From: Prunus persica
Taxonomy: Eukaryota > Streptophyta > Magnoliopsida > Rosales > Rosaceae
Length of the DNA stretch: 64,000 nucleotides
Reading direction: 5' to 3'
Assembly (NCBI RefSeq): GCF_000346465.2
Contig: NC_034010.1
Span: 8,537,204-8,601,203, forward strand
This document shows, in pieces, positions 10,778-22,900 of this stretch. The position numbers were made by a program, and so were the translations under genes. Below the pieces are notes generated by a model. That model made no database searches, had not been told where the DNA came from, and was given only the letters and a program-made list of their open reading frames with translations. The first letter of the stretch is position 1. Every line of letters starts with the position of its first letter.

Positions 10778-13700
10778 CTACTTTGCCTGGGAGCGTGTCA
10801 TTGGCTTCCTTGCGATGGGATGATGAGGGATGGATGGACCATGTTGGGCCAACATGTCAAGTTCCTCGTCGACAACTCTTCGAGCGGACTCCCTTACTTC
10901 TTTTAGACGCTTGTTTTTTGGGTTCTTCAGCAACGATAGTGCAACGCGAACCCGCTCGCTTGCATGTTGAAACTGCAAATAAAAAACAACCCGTCAAAGA
11001 AATGATTAAAAACAAATATCTGACATGGAAGACAAAAGTATGAAACGAAATTTATGCCGACTCACTTTATTGGAACCGTGTGATGTGCATTCAATATCTT
11101 CTAGCCAATTCATGACGAAGATACCACAATCGCATCCATTTAGTTGTCTGCGGGCCTTGTCAGTTCGCACAATGTTGAAATTTGCAAACTGCCATCCTTT
11201 GTCAAAATGTTTGACAATCTCATCTTTATAAATGTAGTCCAACACTTTCATCTACACCACAATCAATTCAAATCAATTCATAGTCGGGATGTTAGGAGAA
11301 TAAAAATACAAACCAAAAATAGGTAAATTAAACTTACAATTCGTTCCACTAATTGATAACGAGATGCGTTGTATTTAGCAGCGGGGAGACTATCCCATAG
11401 TTCAACCTTTTTATCACCCATAAGCACCACTAGCAAATACCAATGACTCCCAATTCGATCCAAAACGGGAATGAAAATATAGGAGCACAATGACATCCTT
11501 AGAAAAACATGCGTATACAAAAGTGCCCTAAAGATATTGTAAAAAATAACTTAAATCGATACCTTCTCGCACTTCCTAAGGCCTACGGTGAACCGTTTTG
11601 AGATTTCCCTTCTAAGTTTGACACCCAATTCAAAAAGTTTCCCATCACTTGTATTATTTACTTGCTCCTACATTCACATATACTGTAAGCGTAAATTCAT
11701 TTACTAAATCACAAACTATAATAGTTTGAAAAATATGAATGCTTACTGACATATATGTGTGGAAGTACCAATTCCCTGACCCCTTTTCTTGTAGATAATA
11801 GACTTGTGCGTTCAGTACTCTATCATTAATCCACATTTCGGGCCTCAGGCACATGAACTCATCTCTCGTGACATGATGTTCGTTTTCTATTTCAATTATA
11901 CGTTCCTCACTAAAACGAAAGAAGAAAGCAATTGTTATAATTAAATTCACGTACGGGACAAGATATAAGGAATTTGGTCAATTTCATAATTCAACATTTG
12001 TATGTAAGTAGTTACCTTGAAAAGTTGTTAGACCTAAAAATATAACTGAATAATTCAAAATCGGAGTCTTGTAAGTCCTCGGGTTTTAATTTGAAAGGCC
12101 CAATTTTAATCTTAGACGCCGTCTTTTGCACAGCCTTTCCTTTTGCATTTGACGGGTCAACTCATGGCTCTCTACAATGAAGCCCTGGACGCCTTTCAGC
12201 CGTTCGACGTGTTTGAATTCGACTTTGATCACCACGGGCCAATTTTGTGAACTTCCTCTTTTCCACGCCAAATTTCAACTGTGGAAAAGGGAATCCAAAT
12301 ATTACAGTTTGAAAAAAAAAAAATTTCAGTATTTTACAACTATGTAAATAAATGCGTACTGAATAAACGTAAAAGATAACAAAAAACTCGATCTTGAAAC
12401 TCCTGATCGCTCATCATACCTCAGGTTCACTGAAAGTCTGTCCATCCGATAATGGCGTCCAAGGATTGTTTACATGAACTGGACCTTTCTCCTTTAATTT
12501 CCTAGATTCTTCACCCTTCTTCTTCACAGCATTCTCACCACCTTCATCTCGTATTTTCGGTGGCCCGTCCTCCTTAGTTTGATTCACATCTTCATGTCTT
12601 GCGTATTTCAGAAAGGACCTCACTTCACTCATTACCTTATCAGTGAGTTCCAACACTGAACGTTGGACCTGTGCCTGTATTACTGGAGCCAAACTCATAG
12701 AAACTTGTTGAACTATTCTTTCAACCTTTACTCCAGACACTTCATTTGTTCGACAGTGCTGTGAAACAACCCGCACGGTAGGACTATCAAACCCACCTTG
12801 CTTGATAACCCATCTAATCATTTTCCACACTGAGTTATTGTCCCAAGACACAATGGGATCCAAAGACTTATCAACATATACTCCATCATGGACAATTGAA
12901 TCGAAATACAATAGTTGCAGAAAAAGCAATGACCCATTTACATATGCAACTTTCTTCGCTTTGAACGACCTAACACCTTCACATAAGAAGTTGAATCCAT
13001 GGTCGGCCCAGTTCTTGGTCTCTATCTTCCCTGGGATCGTCAAGAAAGTTAAATATTTCCCGGTCACTGATGGTGAAGATGTGGGGCAAAGTATAGTGCC
13101 AAGTGCAAACATCACAAATCGAACTTTAAAGTCCTCATTCGCATTTTCGCACTTTTCCAATTGTTCAGCTAAACCCTTTACTAATACTCTTTTGCCATTT
13201 CCACCGAAACTCTTGACTAATTATTTCACCTTTTCATCTTCTACCGGCCTGTCGAGTTGAACATCCTCGCCGGTGTTCTTAAGACCCATAACACGCCCAA
13301 ACTCATCGGCACTTATTCTAATCACATTGCCGTGCAGTTCTATAGAAGACGTATCAGGATTGAACTTTTGAATCAAACAATGGCATAATTGGCGGTGTAA
13401 ACGAGTGCACGACAAAGATGACACATTACCGAACCCAATAGCCTTAATTGCTAACCGCTTCTCCTCTGACAATTTTTCCACCGTACGATGGAATCGGTCC
13501 GGGCTGTATCTAGTTATCCAACTCATCTCATTCACTGAGTCGTTTACTTGCCCGCTTGAACCTTCTAAGGCAGAACCATATGTTGCCTTCTCTGCAGTGT
13601 TCAATTTCCTCCACTTATTAGTAATCTCTTCTTGTACCTGAAATAAAAAATTCTCATGAATATACCCTTCTTAATAAAATAATTAATAAACTGACCAAAT

Positions 13701-13954
13701 CATTGTCATCTCTCACCTTATGGTCCAACTTTGCATTGGCCACTTTCCCCATTTCATGTCGTTCTTTTTTCCTGTAAATCATTTATTTTTTATAAAAAAA
13801 ACCATTATAATATTAAGCAACCACATTTCCAATTTGTAGATGTACGTGTAACTTACATGAAATTAAAAAATGCATCTCGGCCAACTATTGTTTGTTGCAC
13901 AGTACTCTCGGCCTTGCGCTTTCCTTTCGCTGATCCCCTTTTTTGAGCTTCCAT
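10778..13954 (-). pseudogene. HMG-box-like / Ulp1 (C48) protease gene, broken by two in-frame stops
   Basis: I can place nine exons with GT/AG borders: 13954-13857, 13771-13717, 13637-12420, 12278-12016, 11909-11747, 11667-11563, 11497-11338, 11251-11066, 10972-10778. Exons 1-3 encode a stretch resembling an HMG box (RDAFFNFMKKERHEM ... KWRKLNTAEKATYGSA). Exon 3 continues with a domain seen in plant transposon-linked proteins (SADEFGRVMGLKNTGED). Exons 5-9 form a Ulp1-type SUMO-protease fold: LRPEMWINDRVLNAQ, catalytic His in GSHWYLLV, Asp in ELWDSLP, Gln and Cys in QLNGCDCGIFVM. Breaks: TAA at 13223-13221 in exon 3, TGA at 12164-12162 in exon 4 (probably a former Trp), and a one-base phase mismatch at the exon 6/7 junction. 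Ulp1 domains are common in plant MULE and CACTA transposons, and no host orthologue is evident, so this is most likely a decayed transposon gene. Confidence 0.8.
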
Positions 13955-15216
13955 AGCTTGCACAAATCAAGTACAAAACACTATCATGCAATTCTCTCTA
14001 GCGCCGATCATTTGAATACTAATCCAAAGCCTAATACACCCTAAACCCCGTAAACCCCGTAAACCCAGTAAACACTACAACATCACATTGCTTAATTCAA
14101 AAAATACGGGGACCAGGATTTGCACACAGTTGCTTAGTAATTGCATGTACTGATATGCAATTGCACGACACTACTTGCAAGTGCATCAGCCCTCGATTAT
14201 AACATTGCACAGATAATGCACACAACCCACCAATGCATTTCTATATTGGGCGGACATTCTGACTCATTTCAAATCTCAATCCAAATCTTAACCAATCCTA
14301 ACATTACACTTTCGGAACACTTTACTCCCCATACAAAAAATTCAAAAACACAGTCAAACCTACCTACCTACCATGAAATCACCTCACGTGCATAATTTCA
14401 AAACAAAACTATATACTGTAATTGCATTCAGTTACTTGGATTTGCATACAGGCGATTAGTAATTGCATATAGAGATATGCAATTGCATGAACAGAACAAC
14501 CATGAATGTGAGATACCCACTTCACCACACGACACTTTCAGACTGAGAAACCCACTTCATCTCATGAATGTGAGAAACCTACTTCCCCTCTTGCCCCAAT
14601 TCATCACCACAGAAATTCAATTAACAATAACATAAAACATAGTGTTAACTTACCTTCACAAGGAACTAATACCAAATGCTTTCACAAGGGCTCGATTACA
14701 GATGAGAGGAATGCCAACAACCTACCAGCGACTGGAAAAACTGAATTCCAATTCCTATTATCAACCCAAAATGCTAACCCAAAAAATTTCCCCAAAATCC
14801 AAACCCTAGAATATGGGGTTTTCTACAATGATGACAAAGAAGAGAGAGAGGTTGCAGAGACAAGGAAGAAACTTTCTACAGAAGAGGAGTTGAAGAAGAT
14901 GACTTTGATGTAATGAAGATTATCAGTTTCAAGTTGAAGCCGCTCCACTTTGAGGAAGAAGACTGAGTGCATGCGAAATTGTATTAGGAGCAGCGCGTCC
15001 AAACCTTTACCTGTTGACCAGGTCAGCAGGTTTCCTATGTTACACAAAATTGTCTTGGTATGAACTATGCTTAAGGACTGTCTTGGCTTGACTTGGTCTA
15101 AGTTGCATAACACTTATCCTGCGTTTGGTATATGCTTGGATTAGGACTAGATTTTTTTATTTTTTCAAAAAAAATATATATGTATATATGTATTTTATAA
15201 TATATATATATAATAT
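13955..15216. other. Upstream region of the Ulp1 gene with TGCAATTGCA clusters
   Basis: The sequence between the Ulp1-type start codon and the MITE holds no recognisable gene. Clusters of atgcaattgca-type words occur at 14100-14220 and 14420-14490. Further right (14820-14960) is a GA-rich segment, and 15170-15216 is an AT microsatellite. Confidence 0.45.
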
Positions 15217-15395
15217 CAGCCCCGATCTCTTGGACCACAGGGGTCCAAGAGACTGTGGTCACCCACCGTTGGATATCCAACGGTTTAAAAAATTTTCTTA
15301 AAAGGAGTGCAAGAGTAAGTGAATCGTTGAATTTACATCTAACGGTGAGTGACCACAAATCTCTTGGACCCCTATAGTCCAAGAGATCAGGACTG
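15217..15395. mobile_element. MITE with ~46-bp terminal inverted repeats
   Basis: The left end (cagccccgatctcttggac) and the reverse complement of the right end (cagtcctgatctcttggac) match, and the similarity extends inward to about accgtt. Each arm also folds on itself (ctcttggacc...ggtccaagag), so the whole 179-bp element makes a double hairpin. It has no coding capacity. It sits in an AT-rich microsatellite, which hides any target-site duplication. The CAG...CTG ends would suit a hAT- or Mutator-derived MITE, but the superfamily is undecided. Confidence 0.8.
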
Positions 15396-15562
15396 TATAT
15401 AATATATGTATATATACAAACATATAATATATATATGTGTGTGTATACATGAATATATGTATATTATAAATATAAACATGTATATATATATATGTGTGTG
15501 TGTGTAGGTGTATATATGTATATTATAATATACATATATACACATATATATATATATACATG
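15396..15562. repeat. TA/TG microsatellite block
   Basis: Mostly (TA)n interrupted by (TG)n runs around 15435 and 15492. No other structure is seen. Confidence 0.85.
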
Positions 15563-16858
15563 GCAGCTGGTCTCAATGGCAACATCGACACAACCACCCT
15601 CCATCCTTCCCGAGTCCTTCCTTCAACGTCATTGGCATCAGCATCTCTCCGCAGTGGCGGATCCAGGATCCGTAACCCAAGGGGTCATAGTGTAAATGTT
15701 CCAAAAAAAAATTTTATAGAGTTTTTTCTTTTTCTTATCTATTTTGCTTTATATATATAATTTCAAGAGCTGATGTTGCTTTACTTTTCTAAAAAAATAA
15801 AAATAAAAATCACAAGTAAATGCAATACAATACAATACAAAACAAATTAAGACTATTTGAATTTAAAATTTTATCATGCAAAGGTTAGATTAGAAGTTTT
15901 AAATTCCTCAATTATTGTTGCATTATCAATTAAAACATTACTTAAATACTTATAAATTTCTATATATTTATATTGACCGTTAAAATAGTTTTTCTGTTTG
16001 TTAGATAATCTTCTATTATATTATATTGGCCCACATGATAAAGTTTATAAATAATTCACCCATTACCATGAAGCCAAACCTCATAAAACCGATAAAACCA
16101 AAACTAGCCCATTAAACCCATCGACAATGACAAGAGGCAGCCAAATGTTGAACACTAAACCGACCGTTTCACTAAATGAGGCTAATCACAAAACGGTGTG
16201 TTTTGTTCATAAGGGCACAGGCACCGAGACAAGCCAGACATCATCTTCTTTGCCAGGCACACAGTGCCTCCTCTGCAACTCAGAAAACCTTATTAAAGTA
16301 AGGAGGCTCAACTACCCTACCCCTACCAAGCTCTAGTGCGTTCAGTCTCTGCTTTGTGGAACAGAGCCATCACAGACTCAGAGACAAGCTGGGACTTTCA
16401 TCGAGCACCTAGTGTGCACACAAGGGGTCACTCCACATCTGTCCAAAGGGTCGTCCATAAAGTCCACAACCAAATTCCAGGCATTCCCAGGGGTCGTTAG
16501 ACCCCTCTTGTCCCAACGTGTGTTCGCCTCTGTCTCTCCTCACCGACTCTCTCACTTCATCTCTCCCTCTCTTTCTCTCTTTTCACACCGGCAACAATGG
16601 AGGAGACAACCTTGCCAATGTTCAAATTTCATGTGGCTGACATCAAATCTGGAGGCCAACCTCTAGAATTTCTGATGTGAAGAGAGAGAAAGAGAGCTAG
16701 CGAGATGGGAGAGAGGGAGAGAGAGAAGGGAGAGGATTTTAGTTGCAGGGGAAGAGAGAGTGAGATGAGAGAGAAGAAGAGGAGTTTTGAGTTGCAGTAA
16801 TGGGCTCGTGAGGGATGGAGCAGACGTGGAAAAAAAAATTCTATTAAAGTGTGGTGAC
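15563..16858. other. Intergenic DNA with a short interspersed repeat piece
   Basis: At 15655 the phrase ggcggatccaggatcc begins a segment resembling 47022-47100 (ggctgatccaggattcg), which suggests remnants of one repeat family. The rest is AT-rich and then CT-rich (16560-16800). No gene is supported. Confidence 0.35.
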
Positions 16859-17440
16859 TGTTTGTGCAAATAATATCGCAGGAGAATATTTGCTTCTAGA
16901 TCCTTCAACCTTCGATCTTCCTTCTCTCTCTTCCTCGATTCCTGTAAAAAAAGACCAGACCACACATGGAAGTGTTGGCCAAAGACCCTCCGATGCCTAA
17001 GTTAGTTTGAGTGTTTGTAGGAAAACAATAGCTAACAAAAGAGTACGAAGATGAATGTATGGTGTGAACCAGGAGGCAAAAGCCGTGTGGAGAAAATATG
17101 GAGAGTGAAGAGTGGAGAGGGAGAGAGCTTCGGGTATTGGGAGTAGGTTTTTTGAAGAACTTTGAATGATGAATGAAGTCATCTATTTATAGGAGCCTTG
17201 GGCTAGGGTTTTGTAGAGAATAAACTCTTATTAAGAGGAGTTTATTATTTACCCAAATTCGTAGAGATTGAGTCAGACTTGATTATATCTTTTATCAGGA
17301 TAATATCTTAATTAATGATATTATCTTATTAAATAAATATAATATCTTATAATTATGATATTGTCCATATTAATTAATTGGCCAAATAAATTGGCTCAAT
17401 TAATTAATTTAAAGGATAAGTTTCTTTTCCACGTGGAGCA
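16859..17440 (-). mobile_element. Degenerate LTR related to the Ty3/gypsy element at 25455
   Basis: The segment starts tgtttgtgcaaataatatcg and contains a block (gttggccaaagaccctccga) nearly matching the LTR at 25455-26016, in the same orientation (transcription to the left), followed by a box corresponding to the LTR TATA region (atctatttataggagcc). The far end is not clear because no ttcccaca terminus is found. It is probably a truncated, older relative of the same family. Confidence 0.65.
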
Positions 17441-17726
17441 TTTGGTGTGGTGAGGTAGAGTACTCCAATCTTGGAGCCTTAAGGTGAAAGAGTCAAAATC
17501 AAGAGAAAGAAAAGGTCTTTCCAACAAAGGTGTTCATTCTTGATAAACCAAGAAAATGTCATCAAGGGTAAAGATCTATTCCCTTTTTCCTTTTTCTATT
17601 TGTGTTCAAAGAGACTAAGCTAAAATACTTGGTTTAAAATGAAAGAGGTTTAGCTCAACTAGTATAAACAAAATGAATCTGCCATTTAGAATGTTTTTGT
17701 TATATAGGTTGTGGCTAAAGTTCATT

Positions 17727-17815
17727 TCTTAAGCATTAGATGCTTGTTTCCTTCAAGCAAATGTCACTTGGACCAAGATGCAACCTAGCTACCACCAAGC
17801 ATCTAATGCTTAAGA
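17727..17815. repeat. Perfect 20-bp inverted repeat with a ~49-nt loop
   Basis: tcttaagcattagatgcttg at 17727-17746 is exactly complementary to 17796-17815. The flanks do not extend the pairing. It could be a small fold-back element or an RNA hairpin. Confidence 0.8.
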
Positions 17816-18384
17816 CCAGCAGCAGAGCTTAGACTGCACCAGGCCTTCGCGCCTCCTCGAAATCAGCACGTTGCGCTCCCAGTAGCGCAAAAAGAAAAAA
17901 AAGAGATACCCGACTACAGCCGCTGCAATAGTCACCACTGTTGGCAACAGAGCCGGTCACGATGATTACCAGCTGAGCCCACGAAGCTGGTCCTCACCTT
18001 GAAAGAAAAAGAAGAGGAAAAAAACAACACAAATTTGACCTACCATGGTGTGCACGGCGACTCCTCCCCTCAACAAGTAGTATAATTCTCCAAGATCTTT
18101 CTCACAAACTAGAAAGTAGAGGAAACAAGTTTGCAATTTGAAGAGAAGTGAAGAGAAGCCTTGTATTTATAAAGGTTGGGCATCCTAGGTCAAGGAGGAA
18201 TCACAAGCCTATTCTCATTGGGAGCCCAGCTCGAAGAGGAAGTCAAAAGCCTACTCCAATTATGAGCCCAACTCGCAAATGAGCCCAACTCAAAGAAGAA
18301 AGCCCAAGTGTAGTTGGAAAGTTTGATAAATATTTCTTATCTCATCTATGTCGCACAAGCGCCATGCAAAAGCTAGAGGGCATT
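17816..18384 (+). mobile_element. Remnant of a gypsy internal region next to its 3' LTR
   Basis: No coding domain is recognised. The last bases before 18385 (agctagagggcatt) match the polypurine tract of the 25455-36228 element read in its own direction, as expected just upstream of a 3' LTR. This is therefore probably the tail of a + oriented gypsy element whose coding part is lost. Confidence 0.5.
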
Positions 18385-19003
18385 TGTGGGAACATATATT
18401 TTACCGGCCAATAAGAAGACGACACGTGGAAAACGAATATTCCTTAATTCAAACTAATTACCCTAATTAAATCCCATTTAATTAGAGAAGTTATCTTTGA
18501 TATAAGATAGGAATATCTCCCTAAATCAAGGAACCAATCTCCGCAAAATCTCTTGGAGTAATTCCTATAATCTTTTTAGGGAAGAATAATCCTAACCAAA
18601 TAAGGTTATTCTCCCAAAACCCTAGTACAGAAGGAGACTATAAATACGCGGCTACACAAAAATAATTCCGAAACCCTACGAAAAACCTCTCTCTCTCTCC
18701 CCCCCCCCCCTTTGTCGTCACCCCCCCTCATATCTCTTTCCACATGGCTAAACACCACCATACACGACTGCGGCCACCCGACTATCCCCGTGAGACAAAA
18801 CTTCATCTATTTTAGCTATTGTCATATACTTTCTCAAAGATCCAATTGAACTAACTTAGGCATCGGAGGCCTTTGGCCAACACCCCAAAGTGTGGTCTAT
18901 TTACTCCTATTTGTTTCGCAGGGATCGATGAAGAAAGGGAAGGAAGCTCGAAGGGTGAAAAATCTATACGTGAATATTCTCCCGTGACAAATTTGTACAA
19001 ACA
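18385..19003 (+). mobile_element. Ty3/gypsy LTR in sense orientation, upstream of the CDF gene
   Basis: The block begins tgtgggaac and ends gtacaaaca, the same termini as the LTRs of the large gypsy element read on its own strand (tgtgggaacc ... gcacaaaca). It contains a TATA box (gactataaatacgcg near 18640), a CT-rich tract and the conserved ggcctttggccaacacc segment. At 619 bp it is similar in size to the 562-bp LTR of the intact element. It ends about 400 bases before the CDF start codon and points the same way. Confidence 0.7.
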
Positions 19004-19408
19004 ATAGGGTAAGGTGGGTTGAGTTAGGAGGAGGAGGTTAGGTCAGGAGGGGGAGGAGGGATATGAGAAGGTGGTTGGAGAAGATTGGGCTAAAATGACT
19101 TGTATATTAGTGTAATTTGACATAAATTGGGATTGTTTTTGAATTGCTTGAAATTGAAATTACATTGATAAAATTAGTCAAATTAAAACTACATGATGGT
19201 AAAAATGGTAAACTACTGAGATTAAAAGCGACTTTTTGCCTTGAAAAAATATTAACACTTTTGGTGGTGGGTTAAGTCATAGAACACTTTCATGTAACGG
19301 TTAGCCGAGATGTTTTGCTATCCCTCTTGCAAGGAAGTGTTACTGCATCTTGCTGTTTCATTTGGAGCTTTTTGTCATACTGTGACTCTGCGATTCCAAC
19401 CTGAGGCA

Positions 19409-19543
19409 ATGTCTGCAGTGAGAGATCCAGCCATTAAGCTCTTCGGGAGGAATATTCTGGTGCCGGAACGCCAGATTCCGGATATGTCCGTACATAATTC
19501 CAACGAAGAATGTTGGGTTGTAGATATGCCCAAAGCTGCCATG
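19409..19543 (+). CDS. CDF: CDF-like gene, exon 1
   Basis: 45 codons from the ATG at 19409 to a gtaagc donor at 19544. DPAIKLFG is the signature N-terminal block of CDF proteins, implicated in corepressor binding in the family. It is intact and in phase 0 with exon 2. Confidence 0.8.
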
Positions 19544-19657
19544 GTAAGCTTCATATGCCAATCGACTCTAAGCTTCTTTGGGTTGCTTTATTTTGTTTTC
19601 ATAACAAGTCTCTGCATTTTTTCCCTTTTTCTACTCTATTTCCAGTTTTGGTATCTG

Positions 19658-19912
19658 TGTTGGAAACAAGAGCTTTTCTGATAGCAAGTATTTAGAAGAA
19701 AAACAGATCATTTGATAATAGCAGTGACGGCTGTTTTAATAGCCTTACAAAAAGTAACCTAAGAATGAAAGAACAGCCCACGTTTAACAAACCTAGTACG
19801 TGGTAACAGACTAAGTCAAAACAAACAGATACTCCCTAAACAATAGGGATTTATTAACGAAGCAGTAACACACTAACAATAAACTAACAATAAATCTAAC
19901 TGCAACCTAACA
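19658..19912 (-). repeat. Copia 3' LTR (left copy)
   Basis: 255 bp, TG...CA ends, one visible difference (G in gatagcaagta) from the right copy. It is the 3' LTR because the element is transcribed leftward and the polypurine tract abuts it. Confidence 0.95.
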
Positions 19913-19943
19913 ATTCCTCCCTTAAACTGAATGCAGCTTGCAA

Positions 19944-22900
19944 TCAGTTTACACAAGGTTCTGGACAAACACCTAACATACTTCGCAGCTTCACAAACGC
20001 ATCCAACTTGAGAGGTTTTGTCATCACATCTGCAATTTGTTCTTGACTGTTGCAATGCACCATTTCCACAGTTCCTGCCTTTATAAGATCACGAAGAAAA
20101 TGGAAACGAACGTCAATATGCTTGCTGCGTCCATGCATCACTGGATTCTTTGCAAGTTTGATTGCTGAGCTGCTATCACAGTGAACAATTGTAGGCCTAT
20201 CTTGCTTCTCACCAAGCATCTCAAAAATCCTTCTCAACTATACTACCTGACATGCACAAGAGGCAGCAGCAATGAACTCTGCCTCAGTGGTAGATAGAGT
20301 TACTATCGGCTGTTTCTTTGATGACCAGGACACAGCTCCTGAACTAAATTTGAAAACGTAACCTGAGGTGCTCTTCCTGTCTTCTTGGTCTCCAGCATAG
20401 TCACTATCTGTGTAAACATTCAACTCTCCTTTTCCTCCCTTCTTGTAGAACACCCCAAAATCAGTTGTGCCTCTTAGATATCTTAAAATTCTCTTTGCTG
20501 CCTCCATGTGAAGCTCAGTAGGATTACTCATATACCTGCTAATAAGACTTACCACAAACATCATGTCGGGTCTAGTAGCAGTTAAATACATGAGGCTTCC
20601 CACAATTTGTTTGTAGATGGTGCTGTCTACTTTTACTCCATCTTCATCTCTCAAAAGTTTGCAACCTGGGACAATGGGATTAAGAACTGGATTGCTTTTA
20701 TTCATTCCAAACTTTTCAAGCACCTCCAAAGCATATTTCTTTTGGCTAATGAAAATTCCATCAGTTCTTTGCATAACTTCTATACCCAGAAAATACCTCA
20801 TCTTCCCAAGATCAGTCATGTCAAACTCAAGCATCATTGATCTCTTAAACTCAACAAACATAGATTCATCATTGCCAGTAAAAATGGGATCATCAACATA
20901 GAGACTCACAATTAGAATTTTACCTTCCTTTGCTGTCTTTGTGAACAAAGTGTGTTCATAATGACATCTTTCAAATCCTTCCTTCATGAAATAAGTCTCT
21001 ATACGACTATACCAAGCTCGTGGAGCTTGCTTAAGTCCGTATAAAGCCTTTTTGAGCCTATAGACTTTCTGTTCATTGCCCTTGCGCACATATCCTTGAG
21101 GCTGCTCAACAAACACTTCCTCATTTAATTCCCCATGCAGGAAGGCAGACTTCACGTCCAGCTGGTAGATTGTCCATTGTCTTTGAGCTGCAAGTGCTAT
21201 TACAAGACGGATCGTATCCAACCGTGCCACCGGTGCAAACACTTCTGTATAGTCTATCCCATGTTGTTGAGAATATCCTTTTGCTACGAGCCTTGCTTTA
21301 TGCTTGTCTACTTCTCCATTCTCATTAAGCTTTGTTTTATATACCCACTTCACTCCAATCTTCTTTCCTCCAGCAGGTAAATCCTTCAATTCCCATGTAT
21401 CATTCTTTTCTATTGCTTTGATTTCTGAATCCATGGCTTTTCTCCATTTTTCACTTTTCACTGCATCTTCAAAAAGAACTGGATCAGCAGCTGCAAGCAT
21501 TACAAAATGAGCCACATCATCTTCTTCAGAGAGACCCTCTCCTGTTTCATAATCTTCCATCCATACTGGTGGTCTTCTATTTCTCCCTTCATTGAAATTG
21601 GGAGGATTTTCTTTAACTGGTTCATCTGAAGAAGAATTTCCCATTTCTTCTCTTGCGACATTATTAAAGTCAACAGCACCTTCATTATTAAAATCCGCAG
21701 CACCTTCTTCTTCATTTTCAGTGACTCTAGTTGCTCCTTTTTCATTGTTACCCCACTCCAAATCAGCTAATATCACTTCTTCCTGTCTTTTGTCCCAATC
21801 CCAACTTTTATCCTCTTCAAACACAACATCTCTGCTTACAAGGATTTTCTGAGAGACTGGATCATACAATCTGTATGCTTTAGACTCCTCACTAACACCA
21901 AGCAAGACACACCTTAAGCTTTTATCATCCAACTTTTTCCTTTTGCTATCAGGTACATGTACATGGGAGACACACCCAAAAACCTTGAAATAATCCACTG
22001 TCGGTTTAACTCCACTCCAGGCTTCTTCAGGAGTTTGATTTTTAACAGCACAAGTTGGGCTTCTATTCAACACATGTACAATCCAGTTAACTGCTTCTGG
22101 CCAGAAAATTTTGGGAATTTTCTTCTCCGAGAGCATGCTACGAACCATGTTCATTATGGTTCTATTTTTCCTCTCTGCAACTCCATTTTGTTGTGGAGTA
22201 TATGATGCCGTCAATTGTCTGCGTATCCCATTGTCATTGCAAAAATTGTTGAACTCTTGTGATGTAAATTCACCACCTCTATCTGTTCGCAGCCCCCTTA
22301 TACTTGAACCTGTCTCCTTTTCAACATGATTTTTATAGCTTTTGAAAGTACTAAAAGCTTCTGATTTTTCTACCAGAAAATAAATCCATGTCTTGCGACT
22401 GAAATCATCAATAAAACTGATCATGTACCTTTTCTTGCTATTTGAGATTGGCGTGATTGGCCCACAGATATCAGCATGAACAAGTTGAAGTATTTGAGAG
22501 GCCCTCCAAGTGCTCATTGTTGGGAATGAATCCCTGTGCTGTTTGCCCACCAAACAATCTTTACATACTTTGGTAGGAGTCTTGAGTTGGGGTAATCCTT
22601 TCACCATCTGCTTCTGCTGGAGGGTTTTCAAGCCTTGGAAATTCAAGTGTCCATACCTACAATGCCAAAGATGTGTTTGGTCCTCTGTGATTGTATTGAA
22701 ACACGTAGACTCTCTTGGCTGAGATTCAGCAAGTAGAACAAACATCCTGTTGGATGACATTCCGGACTCCATAAGCAAGCCTCTTTCAGGATGAAAGATC
22801 TTGCACTTTCCACGTTGAAATACAATTGTAAGTCCCTTCTGTAGAAGTTGTCCAATACTCAACAAATTATTCTTTAGCTCCGGCACATAAAACACTCCAG

